From: Apium graveolens
Taxonomy: Eukaryota > Streptophyta > Magnoliopsida > Apiales > Apiaceae
Reading direction: 5' to 3'
Length of the DNA stretch: 64,000 nt
Assembly: GCF_009905375.1 (NCBI RefSeq)
Contig: NC_133653.1
Span: 87,212,079-87,276,078 of the forward strand
How positions within the stretch are numbered: position 1 is the stretch's first letter; every line of letters starts with the position of its first letter. Below are positions 1 to 10,925 of this stretch, in pieces. The translations under genes and the position numbers were made by a program. A model generated the notes under the pieces. That model saw only the letters and a program-made list of their open reading frames with translations, did no database searches and had not been told where the DNA came from.

Positions 1-550
1 AACTTGATTCTGTATCAACATTCTCTATTTGTAATATACAATCTTCTTCATGTCCATTTGTATCAGTAAGGTTTATTTGACCCACGGCTACGGGGGAGAG
101 TCCTCTGGGATCATAAAATTGACTTTGCAAAACAAAGTACGCCTAATTATAAGATTTTCTAAGAAATTATGTTTATATATAGGGTATGTTTGGCGGTCAA
201 CTTATACGCCATTTATGACTTATAAGTCTGTAATAACTTAGCTACGAGTATTTGTCGATCTAATTTCCAAGTTGAATTTGTAACTTATAAGCTGATAAGT
301 TTAATGTTGGTAACGACGTACCTTTTTTTGACTTATTTTTTATTTTTCACTGATTTATTAACCTTATTTTTAAAATTTATATTTTCAAATGTTAATATAA
401 CTTAATATTTAAGAATTAAGATAATTATATTTAATATTTATTTATTTTAGTTCATTAAATAAAAAAAATCTGACTTATAATTAAAATATCCAAACACATA
501 TTTAACTTAGGGAAAATAGATTTTTTCGTCATCCAACTTATCGTATTTTT
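1..550. other. AT-rich intergenic DNA
   Basis: No reading frame, RNA gene or family I recognise is visible. The stretch is AT-rich with T-runs typical of plant intergenic DNA. Its last 50 bases run into the inverted-repeat element that follows, and a GGGAAAATAGATTTTTT motif at about 510-526 may be the outer end of that element. Confidence 0.6.
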
Positions 551-1611
551 AGAAACTTATCATTCAACTATAATTCTTTTTCTTTTACTCATTAATGTTA
601 AATTCATATTTTTTTTAGTCACTAACATTAGGTTCGGATTTGATTATTAGGATTACCTAGTTCATATCTTTGTTTCGTGTGTTCCCGGGAGGAATTAAAT
701 CTATGTCAATTTTTTGTAGCATTATTAAAAAATAGTGGTAGTTTGTAATATTTTAATGATTTGATATATGTCTATATCTTTATATATAGTACTCCATATA
801 TCCCAAAGATGTTTAGCTTGGGTGATGAGAGTTTGACACGTATTTTAAGACTCCAAAAAGATGTAATTTCATAAATTATTTTAAGTTTTTTTTTCTTCTG
901 AATAATAATTTAACGTTTAAATTTTTATATACAAAAAAAATCTTAAAAAATAAGTTATAAAACTATTTTTATAAGAAAATATCTTGTGAGCGTTGTTTCA
1001 TTTAATATTATTACAATATTATTCTATTTTTGTGTTTATATATATACTTGTTTCACGATTCTATTAGAATGGATGGATTTATAGTTTTGATTCTGGGTTA
1101 GTAAGAGTTGCATGAAGAAGTTGTGATTAGTGATTTCATTGGGTTTTTAAAAGTGTCGTTTGGTAAAATATTGATATATAATTTTTTAATATTTTTAGTA
1201 CTTTATGATCAGTTTGCTAATTTGATTGTATTGATTTTTTTTATTTTCTTGTTAACCCAATAATTTTAGTATGGATTGGGATGACTTTCGTAATAATTTT
1301 GTTTTGATCTCAGTACCTCACCTAAAAATAATATACGTATATGAAGTGATTTTATGCGTCTGTTTACAATATATATATCTCTATTTTGACCAAATGTCCA
1401 AAACAATATGCGTCTTTCCTATAACAGACGTATATAATTCAGCCATTGTACGATTCTTCCATATGTATCTGGAAAACTCTGAAAAATAATGCTATAAAAA
1501 GTTGACAAAATACTAATAATCAAATTTGAACCTAACTATAGTGGCTAAAAAAATGTAAAGCTAATATTAGTGAGTAAAACAAAAAAATTTATAATTGAGT
1601 GATAAGTTTCT
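551..1611. mobile_element. Non-coding element with ~100-bp terminal inverted repeats (MULE/MITE-like)
   Basis: The arm at 551-650 (AGAAACTTATCATTCAAC... to TGATTATTAG) matches the reverse complement of 1513-1611 along almost its whole length, with scattered substitutions. The spacer is about 860 bp and has no credible protein; a 72-codon frame inside matches nothing I know. Long inverted arms around a non-coding core are usual for Mutator-like non-autonomous DNA transposons. I could not define a target-site duplication because the outer ends have drifted, so the superfamily is an inference. Confidence 0.6.
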
Positions 1612-2051
1612 AAATTACTTATTTTAAAATTTTACAAACACATATATAATCAAACCGCATAGCATTTTAGCTATCCGTGATTTGTGTAGAGTAAACATGG
1701 ATCTGGGAATAATTCGTTATCTTTTAGTGAAAGTAATAAAAAAGTTGTTTAAAATGTTACGTTTTTTAAAATTGCAAACACCATTTTTAGTAAAAATATA
1801 TATTCAACGGGGGAGTGTTTACAAGGTAAACGGATGGGGAAGTGACTCGCAATTTAATAATGGAGAATTGATAGATATCTTAAATTGGTCGCAAAATAGA
1901 TATTAAATTTTAAGTCACATATTTGATTAGTTGTGATATATAATCTATACTTCTATACTATATTGTAATAATTATTTTGAAATGAGGTATAATATGATTC
2001 AAAAGTTATCCACTAATTTTAGTTATTAAAATAAAAAATAAATAATATTAG
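1612..2051. other. AT-rich intergenic DNA
   Basis: Very AT-rich sequence. A 74-codon open frame at 1682-1906 has no recognisable motif and is probably chance. Nothing else is supported. Confidence 0.5.
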
Positions 2052-2250
2052 ATATCCGATAAACTATTAAATTGTTAAATTACTACTAAACATAGTCTAC
2101 TTATCCTACTGAATTACGATCACAATTTATCCTATTATTAAAAAAAAATAAAGAGTGTTATATATCCGCTAAACTACTAAATTATTAAACTACTAGACAT
2201 GGTCTACTTATCCTACTAAACTACGATCACAAGTTATCCTATAATTTTAA
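2052..2250. repeat. 110-bp tandem duplication
   Basis: The block beginning ATATCCGATAAACTA at 2052 recurs at 2162 (ATATCCGCTAAACTA), an offset of 110 bp. Both copies run through a TCTACTTATCCTACT motif and a CTACGATCACAA-like motif. A few substitutions and small gaps separate the copies. There is no coding content. Confidence 0.75.
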
Positions 2251-2682
2251 TTATAAATTTATAATTTTTATATAGATATTTTAAAATTATAATATGACAA
2301 AATAAAAAAATATCAACGGGAACATATTCAAGCTAATGTATATAATAAAACAAATAGGGGGTTCATTGAGACATTTATTTCTTGTAAAATTACCAAAATA
2401 CCCTTTATAATTATATATGTTAAAAAACTTTTCATTTAATATACACGCATTAATTACAACTAATGTGAATGTATTAATTAGTATAACTCATTATTACATA
2501 TGTTTATTACTATTTCATCATTTAAATTAATATATAACTATATACATAGATTACATACATATATCTTAATCTATTTTAAAACTGAACACAATTTTAACAC
2601 AATTTTAAAAATTTATTATTTTAAATGAATATATTAAATACAAAAACTATTTTTAGGGAAAAAAATAAATTAGTGTAGTAAG

Positions 2683-3190
2683 ATTTCAACCTGAAGAACA
2701 CAAATTATTTTTATATGAATGTTACAAGAAATTATTATAAAAAAACATAGTTGTCATCGTACGACCAAAACTAAACATACACAAATATTAGATCGAAGTA
2801 TATACGTAATATGATGGTGAAAGTTTTAAACGTATATAAGAAAAACATTTGAGCAAATTTATGGGGTCATTAATTTTACGACACATACTCCTCGAAAATT
2901 ATTAATCTCACAATACGAAAATTTCAAGGTGATGAGCATAAATTATTTTTATGCGAATGTTATAAGAAAATATTATGAGAAAAATAGACCACATCATATC
3001 ATACGACTGAAATCAGACGTACACAAATTTTAAATCGAAAGATATATGTGATATGATGCTAAAAGTTTTAAACGCATTTATATATAAAAAATATCGAACT
3101 TTCATGTACATAAGAATATAGTTCAGGAAATTTGTAGGATTATTAACCGTACGACACAAACTCCTCGAACATAATGAATCTCACAATAAA
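2683..3190. repeat. Diverged ~238-bp tandem duplication
   Basis: The unit starting ATTTCAA at 2683 is repeated from 2921. Shared landmarks in the same order are AAATTATTTTTAT, a CGTACGAC/CATACGAC motif, AAAGTTTTAAACG, and a closing CGACACA-A-ACTCCTCGAA followed by AATCTCACAAT. The copies are clearly diverged, so this is an old event. There is no coding content. Confidence 0.7.
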
Positions 3191-4229
3191 TATTTTTGCC
3201 AATATCAATCATATAACTTATTTATCACACATTTTATATTTATCACACAATTTATTCGTATTTTAAACAAACTTGTCTATTGCACAGGTTAAAGAGGTAG
3301 TATAATTAAATAAGATAAACCATGTTTCACATTAATATCACAAAATAAAACAGCTCAACTTCATGCTATCTAACAATAATTCAATTCCGATAAAGCGCTT
3401 AACACTGTTCTTCCATTTTTTCAGATTTTTATTTCTTTACTTACCATAAATGCTGTACTACTTACTTTATACGTTTTTTTTAGTATTTCCTATATATTGT
3501 TTTTAACTCTTTTACTGTATTTTAATAGGAAGAAAGATAGTTTTTAAGATAAGATAAGTATTTTGTTGTCTGACAAAAAGATAATTAAGAATTTTGTTTG
3601 GCCAATCATTTTGGTCCTTTTTCTAAGTTGGATTTATTTACGAAAGAAGAAAATATATTAAAAGTTACAGGATTTCCAAAAAATATAAACAGGACAAATA
3701 TTCACATGATTGTAGGTTCTAATCTTAAAATATCTTTTTTCGGGCTTTTTCGAAAACTACGCAAGATCAAAAATATTTTTGTAAAAATATTATTATTTTT
3801 AAAAAAGATTGTAAAAATACCTCTTTATTTGAAAAAATACTATTTTTTTTTATTTTTTACGAAAATATGATTTTCTCTAACTCGATTCAACATGCGACAA
3901 GTTTCCGCAAAATAATGCAACCTCGTACAACCTCAAATACAACAAAAAAACTTGATTTAAGTAGTTGCATGTCTGTTTGATTCCGTATTTTTGCATATTT
4001 TTCAGGAAAATAGTAAAATTGCAAAATAACTTATAAATGTTAATATTTTTGGTAATTTCTCTTCTTTTTTTCGAAAAAGGGTAATATATATGTATAGAAT
4101 ATAAATAAAAATTTATCAATAAATTCATTTCGAATTCATCCTATTAATTAATAATCATGTCTAACAAAAAGAATAGTTTTGTTAGAGTATCTCCAACCAT
4201 ATACAATTTTAGCTAAAAATCATTAATAT
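3191..4229. other. AT-rich intergenic DNA left of the Tat element
   Basis: No recognisable gene. Short open frames at 3598-3870 (plus) and 3877-4128 (minus) are Phe/Ile/Lys/Leu-rich, as expected from AT-rich non-coding DNA. The last five bases, AATAT (4225-4229), are the left copy of the target-site duplication of the next element. Confidence 0.6.
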
Positions 4230-4739
4230 TGATATGGGCTTAAAATTAGCCTAGAAATGTAATTAACGTTGAATTAATTAGATCTGGTATGGTCCACTAA
4301 CGAAGTCCAATTAACGAGGCCCGAAACTCTGATTATTTACTAATTTCGTAATTAATAAATAAGGGAGATTAACATCTCATTAAAAGAGTCAAGTCAGTGA
4401 TATAAATCTATAGAAGATAGCCCCGAGGGCACCTACACCAACTAGGAATCTGATTCCTCTATTCTAGGACTTCAAAGTCTATCCAAAGTCTGAGAACTTG
4501 ATCAACAAGTCTCCTATCCCTAGTCCAATTCAAGGACTCTCAACATCTATATAAGGGGTCTCACCCCACAGATCAGAACTACATTTTTTGGCTTGATTCT
4601 CTAATTCAAAGAGATACGTAGGCATCTCGTAAAGGCAGAGTTAAGTTACGAAACACGAGAGCAGCCGTTAAAGGCCTTGAGCTCCCGAACCTTAGTAACA
4701 AATACAGGAAATAGTAACCTTAGTATTTTATCCATAACA
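4230..4739 (+). repeat. 5' LTR of the Tat element
   Basis: The 510-bp direct repeat starts TGATATGGGC and ends TATCCATAACA. It is collinear with 14395-14904 without gaps. A TATATAA box near the middle fits a U3/R boundary, so transcription of the element would start downstream of about 4575. Confidence 0.95.
4548..4554 (+). promoter_or_regulatory. TATA box in the 5' LTR
   Basis: TATATAAGG lies in the LTR about 190 bp from its end, a usual distance for an LTR promoter. The 3' LTR copy reads TGTATAA at the same place, so the two LTRs differ at this element. Confidence 0.6.
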
Positions 4740-4741
4740 TT

Positions 4742-4758
4742 TGGCGCCGTCTGTGGGA
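4742..4758 (+). other. Primer-binding site of the Tat element
   Basis: TGGCGCCGTCTGTGGGA begins two bases after the LTR end. Its first nine bases fit the complement of a plant tRNA 3' end (tRNA-Asp-like, CGGCGCCA); the remainder does not pair perfectly. This TGGCGCCGTCTGTGGG form recurs in Tat-type elements I know. Confidence 0.75.
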
Positions 4759-4775
4759 AAGCACAAACAACAACC

Positions 4776-6660
4776 ATGACGAAAACACGGAGAACAGTTA
4801 GAGCCCTCAAAGGAGGAGCACCAACGGAGATAACCCAAGTGATTTCGTCAACTGTGGAGGTACCTCCTCATTCAACTTATGCAGCTACACAAGGAGGAGC
4901 CCAGATAGGGGCAACTGAACCTCAGCCATAAGGGACGATTCCCTCGGCTACTCAAGGTACGAATCCTCAAGTGCAACAACTACATGCACCTATGAATTCT
5001 AGACCCATTGGGTACGATTATTCAACTGTTGTTAATACTAACCTCCCTTATGGGATGCCCCTTTACCCCGAGGTTGGAGGAAGTGGGCATGTTGGACGGA
5101 GTGAAGCACGAGGGCGATCTCCTCCCTACATACGAGGTTTGGCTCCTATACCTGAGGATCAGGAATTTTCTGGTCCTTACACCGAGAGAGACTCTGAATC
5201 TTCGGATGATGAAGTAGCCCCAAGAAGGAGACGTGCTGGCAAAGAGCCGATGGCTGATGGTAGCCAACGTCCTAAGAGTACCCAAGGGACGAATCCCCAA
5301 GAAGTACATGAAAGGATCAGGGCTCACGAGGCTGAGATTCAAAGACTGAAGCGCGACTTGGAGGCACACCAGATCACCAGACCCCCATTACCCCCAAAGG
5401 GGAGGAATCCTCCCCCTATTATAGACCTGGAAGGTCCGATACAGAGAAAGGTCGTAGTCCCAAGAGCTGATCCAAGCAATCTTCTTCCCCTTGGAGATCC
5501 GGATGATCCTACCCCACCATTCACTGAAGAAATAATGAATGCCCATATCTCGAGAAAGTTTAAGATGCCCACTATCAAAGTTTATGATGGCACGGAAGAT
5601 CCCGCTAATCATGTCAGGACGTTCTCTAATGCACTGTTGTTGCAACCAGTGAATGACGCTATTAAGTGTCGGGCCTTTCCTCAAACCCTGTCGGGTATGG
5701 CTCAAAGATGGTATAGTCGTTTGCCCCCGAACTCTATCGGGTCCTTCAGAGAGTTAAGTCAAGCTTTTATTAAGCAGTTTATCAGTGGGAGAGTGCATGA
5801 GAAAAGTTCAGCATCCCTCATGAGTATTGTACAAGGAGCAAAAGAATCCTTGAGAGAATATCTGAATCGTTTCACAAAGGAGGCTTTGAAAGTCCCGGAC
5901 CTTGATGATAAGGTAGCCATGATAGCATTATAATAGGGAACAAGGGATGAATACTTCAAGATGTCCTTGGCCAAACGCCCCCCTGAAAGCATGTTGCAGC
6001 TCCAAGATAGAGCCGGGAAGTACATCAAGGTGGAAGAGAGCATGAGGAAGACCGTAGTGAGTAATGAGCCCAGTGGAGGTAAGAAGCGGAAAATGACCTG
6101 GAATATATCGCTAAGGACAAGTATCCTAGAACCGAGCAAAACTCTGATTCGACCCCCAAGAAAGGAGGGCCTGGGCAAAAGTTCACTGAATATAAGCTGA
6201 ATGCTCCAAGGAGCCAAATTTTAATGAAAATCGAGAAAGATCGAGATGTTCGCTGGCCTAAACCCTTGAAGGCCGATCCTTCCAAGTTAGATAAGGGCAT
6301 GTATAGTAGATTTCACAAGGATATTGGTCATGACACCGATGAGTGTAGGAAACTAAAAGATGAAATTGAGTTCCTTATTAGAAAAGGGAGATTGAACAAG
6401 TATATCGGAGATGGAGGAGATAGGAATCACAATGGAAGAAAGAACTTTGAAGATCGTAGAAGGGACCAAGACGATCAGGGGCGGAATCCCCAGCCCAGGG
6501 GACCGGTGATAAATACAATCATCGGAGGACCACGACCCCGAGGGCCTGTGATAAACACAATTTTTGGAGGACCAACCGTTGCCGGGCTATCCAAGAACTC
6601 CAGGAAAGCGTATGCCCGAGAAGTTATGCATATTGTTGGAGAAGCCCCGAAGAGGGCCAG
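4776..6660 (+). pseudogene. Tat gag (disrupted)
   Basis: The reading starts at ATG 4776 (MTKTRR), the first ATG after the primer-binding site. An in-frame TAA at 4929 and adjacent TAA TAG at 5931-5936 break it, and around 6095 the frame shifts before resuming at the frame that holds 6224. A Pro/Arg-rich N-terminal part precedes the conserved gag core at about 5550-5900, recognisable from a Tyr-Asp-Gly-Thr-Glu-Asp-Pro motif and the QRWYSRLPPNSI block. A Cys/His-containing segment follows at about 6300-6400. Gag would form the capsid-like particle in the cytoplasm. Length and order are normal for Tat gag; with three stops and a frameshift it cannot be made intact. Confidence 0.9.
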
Positions 6661-7200
6661 GACGGGAGTAACAATGTCTTTTGATGATTCTGATCTGGAG
6701 GGTGTGAAATTTCCCCATGATGACCCGTTGGTTATAACCCCGATAATAGGGAACATCCCGGTGAGAAGGGTCCTTGTGGATAATGGTGCTTCAGTAGATA
6801 TCTTGCTCTATGACACCTTTTTAAGGATGGGATATAACGACTCCCAATTGACCCCAACTGACATGCCAATTTATGGATTTGCGGGGGTGGAGTGCCCTGT
6901 AGAAGGGATAATCAAGTTGCCCACAACCATAGGACAGGAACCAAGGCAAGTAACTCAGATGTTGTACTTTGTAGTGGTGAAGGCTAGTTCGACCTACAAC
7001 GCTATCATGGGAAGAACAGGGATACACGCCTTCAAGGAAGTCTCTTCTTCCTATCATTCAGTTATGAAGTTTCCAACCCGGGATGAGATTGGAGAAGAGA
7101 GAGGAGATCAGAAAATGGCTAGAAGTTGTTATGTGGCCTCTTTGAGGGCAGATGGAGTTGGGGGGCAGGTTCTTCCTATTGAAGATCTAGATATCCGAGA
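6661..7200 (+). pseudogene. Tat aspartic protease region
   Basis: This region is open and continuous with the gag C-terminal part. The active-site motif VDNGAS lies at about 6775-6792, the Asn-for-Ser variant of the retropepsin DSGA/DTGA motif that is common in Tat elements. A hydrophobic Ile-Leu-Leu-Tyr stretch follows, and ILVDNGAS-like context fits the family. The domain would process the gag-pol polyprotein. It is locally intact but lies in a broken polyprotein. Confidence 0.85.
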
Positions 7201-8700
7201 GAATGATGAGAAAAGAGGAAAGCCAACAGAAGACTTGATTTCAATTCCTTTATCTCCCGAAGATCCTGAGAAGGTGACCTTTATTGGAGCCACGCTAGAG
7301 GAGCCCCTTAGAGGGAAGTTGGTAAAATTTTTGCAAGAAAACAGTGACGTATTTGCATGGTCAGCAGCTGATATGCCTGGCATAGACCCGGAACTGATTA
7401 CTCACAAGCTGGATGTGGACCCAAATCGGAAGACAGTGAAACAAAAGAAAAGAAGTTTTGCTCCAGAAAGGCAAGGCAAGAAGCTATAAAACAGGAAGTG
7501 GAGAAGCTCTTAGAGGCTGGTTTCATTGAGGAGATTCAATTTCCGGAGTGGTTAGCAAACCCTGTAATGGTGAAGAAGGCCAATGGAAAGTGGAGGATGT
7601 GTGTGGACTTCACTGATCTAAATGATGCCTGTCCTAAAGACTGTTTCCCGTTACCAAGGATCGATACTTTGATAGATGCCACTGCTGGGCATGAGATGTT
7701 GAGCTTCATGGATGGATTTAGTGGATACAATCAGATCAGGATGCATAAGGACGACATTCCAAAGGTATCATTCATCACTGACTTTGGTGTTTATTGTTAT
7801 CTTGTTATGGCATTTGGTCTCAAGAATGCAGGAGCCACCTATCAAAGGTTGGTAAATTAAATTTTTAAGGATCTTATTGGAAAGACTATGGAAGTATATG
7901 TTGATGATATGTTAGTCAAGAGTCTAGTAAAGACTAATCATATAACCCATTTAAGGGAAGCTTTCGAGGTCCTGAGGTACCACAAGATGATGTTAAATCC
8001 TACGAAATGTGCTTTCGGAGTAGGATCGGGAAATTTTTTGGGATTGATAGTCTGCAAGAGAGGGATCGAGGCCAACCCCGATAAAATAAAGGCAATCCTG
8101 GACATGGAGCCGCCAAAAACTGTCAAAGATGTCCAGAAGCTCACAGGAAGGGTTGCTGCGCTGGGACGATTCATCTCCAAGTCAGGAGACAAGTGCCTGT
8201 CATTCTTCAAGTCCTTAAAGAAGGTCAAAAAAATTCAATGGATTGAGGAAAGCCAGAAGGCATTCGAGGAATTAAAGAAATATATGGCCCATGCCCCGTT
8301 GTTGGCCAAGCCAGCTTTGAATGAAGTCTTATACTTGTACTTGGCCGTTTCAGAGAGTGCCTTGAGCGCTGTGTTGGTTAAGGAGGAACTGAAAATCCAG
8401 AAACCCGTATACTATGTCAGCAAGATTCTGCATGGAGCTGAGTTGAATTATTCAACCATTGAGAAGTTTGCTTTAGCCTTGGTAATGGCTTCGAGAAAGC
8501 TCCGTCCTTACTTTCAGGCTCATCAAATTGAGGTTCTAACGAATCAACCCTTGAGAAATATAATCCATAGTCCTAACGTTAGTGGGAGACTGATCAAAGG
8601 GGAAATAGAGCTAGGAGAATTCGATATCAAGTATAAGCCACGAATGGCAATAAAAGCCCAGGCATTGGCTGACTTTGTGGTGGAATGTACCATATCCGAC
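7201..8700 (+). pseudogene. Tat reverse transcriptase and first RNase H (disrupted)
   Basis: The RT N-terminus (SDVFAWSAADMPGI) is in one frame up to TAA 7487, and the reading continues in another frame from about 7480, so a one-base shift lies near 7470-7485. The fingers and palm read on through VDFTDLNDACPKD, GYNQI and FGLKNAGATYQR to an in-frame TAA at 7858. The catalytic YVDDM (7897-7911) is intact. The linked RNase H has weak Ala/Val-rich motifs around 8340-8480 and a LADFVVECT end at about 8660-8690. The domain would copy the RNA genome into cDNA. Confidence 0.92.
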
Positions 8701-8784
8701 CAAGAAGTCGGGGGGCAAGAGGATACCATACCTCAAGACAAGAAAGTTGATAAGGAGGACAAGGAAAAGGTTGATAAGGAGAAA

Positions 8785-9165
8785 GAATATTGGGTCCTTT
8801 ATTTCGATGGAGCATCAAAAATAAATTCAAGTGGAGCAGGTTTGGTTTTACAAAGCCCTGATGGGTTCTTGATTGAGTATGCCATGAAGTTAGACTTCCT
8901 AACCACAAATAATGAGGCAGAATATGAAGCTCTGATAGCTGGCCTTGGCTTAGCAGGGATACTTAGAGTCAAGAAATTAAAAGTCTGTGGAAACTCGAAG
9001 CTGGTCATATCCCAGGTAAAGGGAGAGTTTGAGGCAAGGGATAATACGATGGCTAAGTATGTCCGCCTAGTAAGGGCTGTGATGACCCAATTCGATGAAT
9101 GCCATATTGAACATGTTCCGAGGGAGGAAAATGTTAAGGCAGATGCGTTATCAAAGTTTGCTTGA
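8785..9165 (+). pseudogene. Second (archaeal-type) RNase H of the Tat element
   Basis: A full RNase H fold begins YFDGASKINSSGAG (first catalytic Asp), continues with TNNEAEYEALIAGL (Glu and Asn-Glu-Ala-Glu-Tyr motif) and ends with NVKADALSKFA (last Asp). A highly charged Asp/Lys/Glu linker separates it from the first RNase H. Two RNase H domains in one pol is diagnostic of the Tat lineage in plants. The frame is open to TGA 9163-9165, which separates it from integrase in the same frame. Confidence 0.9.
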
Positions 9166-10497
9166 TCCGAGATAGAGGAAAGTTCGGGAAGTGTATACTT
9201 CCACGTTCTGAAGACACGGAGCATTGATGTTAAGCTTGTAGCTCCTATAGGTATAGGGACTTCATGGATTGATCCCATTAAGACTCATATTCAAGCCGGA
9301 TGGTTGCCAAACGATGCTACTGAAGCACGAAAGTTGGCTGTTCGAGCACTAAGATACTCTTTAATAGATGGGATTTTGTATAAAAGATCTTTTATGGTGC
9401 CTTACTTAAGGTGTCTTAGGCCCGATGAGGCACATTTGGCTCTTGAAGAAGTACATGAAGGCATATGTGGGCAACACTTGGGGGGCAGCGCATTAGCTCA
9501 TAAGATAACCCGTTTAGGCTTCTATTGGCCAGAAATGATGGCGAATGCCAAAGAATATGTGAAGAAGTGTGACCGCTGTCAGAAGTATGCACCTGTTGTT
9601 AGACAACCCCCTGAGATGCTGACATCCATCAACTCACCTATCCCCTTTGCTATGTGGGGAATGGATATACTTGGGCCTTTTCCCATGGCCACGTCACAAG
9701 GGAAGTTTTTGATTGTAGCCATCGATTATTTTACCAAGTGGATTGAAGCCAAGCCCTTGACCAAAATCACAACTAAGCAGGTTGCACAGTTCCTGTGGGA
9801 AAATATCATGTGCCGGTATGGAATTCCCCGCATCCTAGTCACAGACAATGGAACACAATTCAACAACGAGGAATTCAAGAAGTATTGTGAAGAGAACGAA
9901 ATTGAGTTACGATTCACTTCTGTAGCTCATCCGCAAGCCAATGGGCAAGCGGAAGTGGAAAATCGGATAATCCTAGATGGACTAAAGAAAAGAATCGAGA
10001 AGTCGAGGAATAACTGGGTAGATGAAATACTCCCAATACTATGGGCCTATAGGACTACCTGTAGAGTCACGACTGGAGCAACTCCCTTCATGTTAGCATA
10101 TGGGGGAGAAGCAGTTGTTCCCATAGAGATATCACATTCCTCTCCCAGGATTCAAGCTTTCAATGCTGAGGAGAATGAGGAAGGGCAAAGATTAGCCCTG
10201 GATCTAATTGATGAAGTCCGAGACAAGGCACATGTGAAGATAGTGGAGTATCAGAAAAAGGCTTCGTTCTACTACAACCTAAGGGTTAAAGAAAGGTTCT
10301 TTAAACAGGATGACTTGGTCTTGAGGAAGGTGGAAGCTTCTGGTGTAGGACAGAAAGGGAAACTTGCCCCAAATTGGGAAGGGCCATACAAGGTCAAGAG
10401 TGTACAGGGTAGAGGAACCTACAAGCTGGAGAATATGGATGGTATTGAAGTTTCGAGAACTTGGCATGCACAAAACCTGAAGGTTTACTATGTGTGA
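9166..10497 (+). pseudogene. Tat integrase
   Basis: The frame is open after the TGA at 9163 to the natural TGA end. The zinc-binding HHCC motif is visible (HEGICGQH then CDRCQ, about 9450-9590). The DDE core follows: Asp in MDILGPFP (about 9661), Asp in TDNGTQF (about 9841) and Glu in NGQAEVENR (about 9950). The C-terminal GPYKV-type fold closes at LKVYYV. No chromodomain follows, as expected for a non-chromoviral Tat element. The domain is intact, so only the upstream stop separates it from the rest of pol. Confidence 0.93.
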
Positions 10498-10925
10498 AAC
10501 CATTAAACATGATTCTCACTTGTCAAGATGACAAGTAGGTTGAAAAGCACCTTGAAGCTTTGCTTGCTTAGGACTTACATGTTTTAGCTTTATTTTCGAG
10601 GATTATTAGGAGTTGTGTAAGGGATGAATCCCAAGAGTTGCCATAAACTTGTTTTACAATTGTTTAGTTCATCTTATTATAGAACTGTTTGGTGCATACT
10701 ATATATGGTTGAGTCTGCTTATCTATTTTAGTACAAGTACGAGGAAAATAAGGGACAGCTTTTAAAAGCTAGTAAACTAATAATACAAGTACTTGAAAGG
10801 GATAGTAGAAAAGCAAACAAATAACTTAAAATAACATAATAAAACCCCGAAGGATAATAAATTCCCAATACGAATAAGTCAATACATAAAAAGCCACGAT
10901 GGGCCAAATAAGAAAAACAAACTAA
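10498..10925. other. Spacer between integrase and antisense gene
   Basis: AT-rich non-coding stretch inside the element. It lies between the convergent 3' ends of pol (plus) and the antisense gene (minus), so it should hold both 3' untranslated regions; no clear polyadenylation signal stands out. Confidence 0.5.

Noticed and set aside
5022..9278. Minus-strand open frames across the Tat gag-pol
   Set aside because: They are shadows of the plus-strand gag-pol reading.
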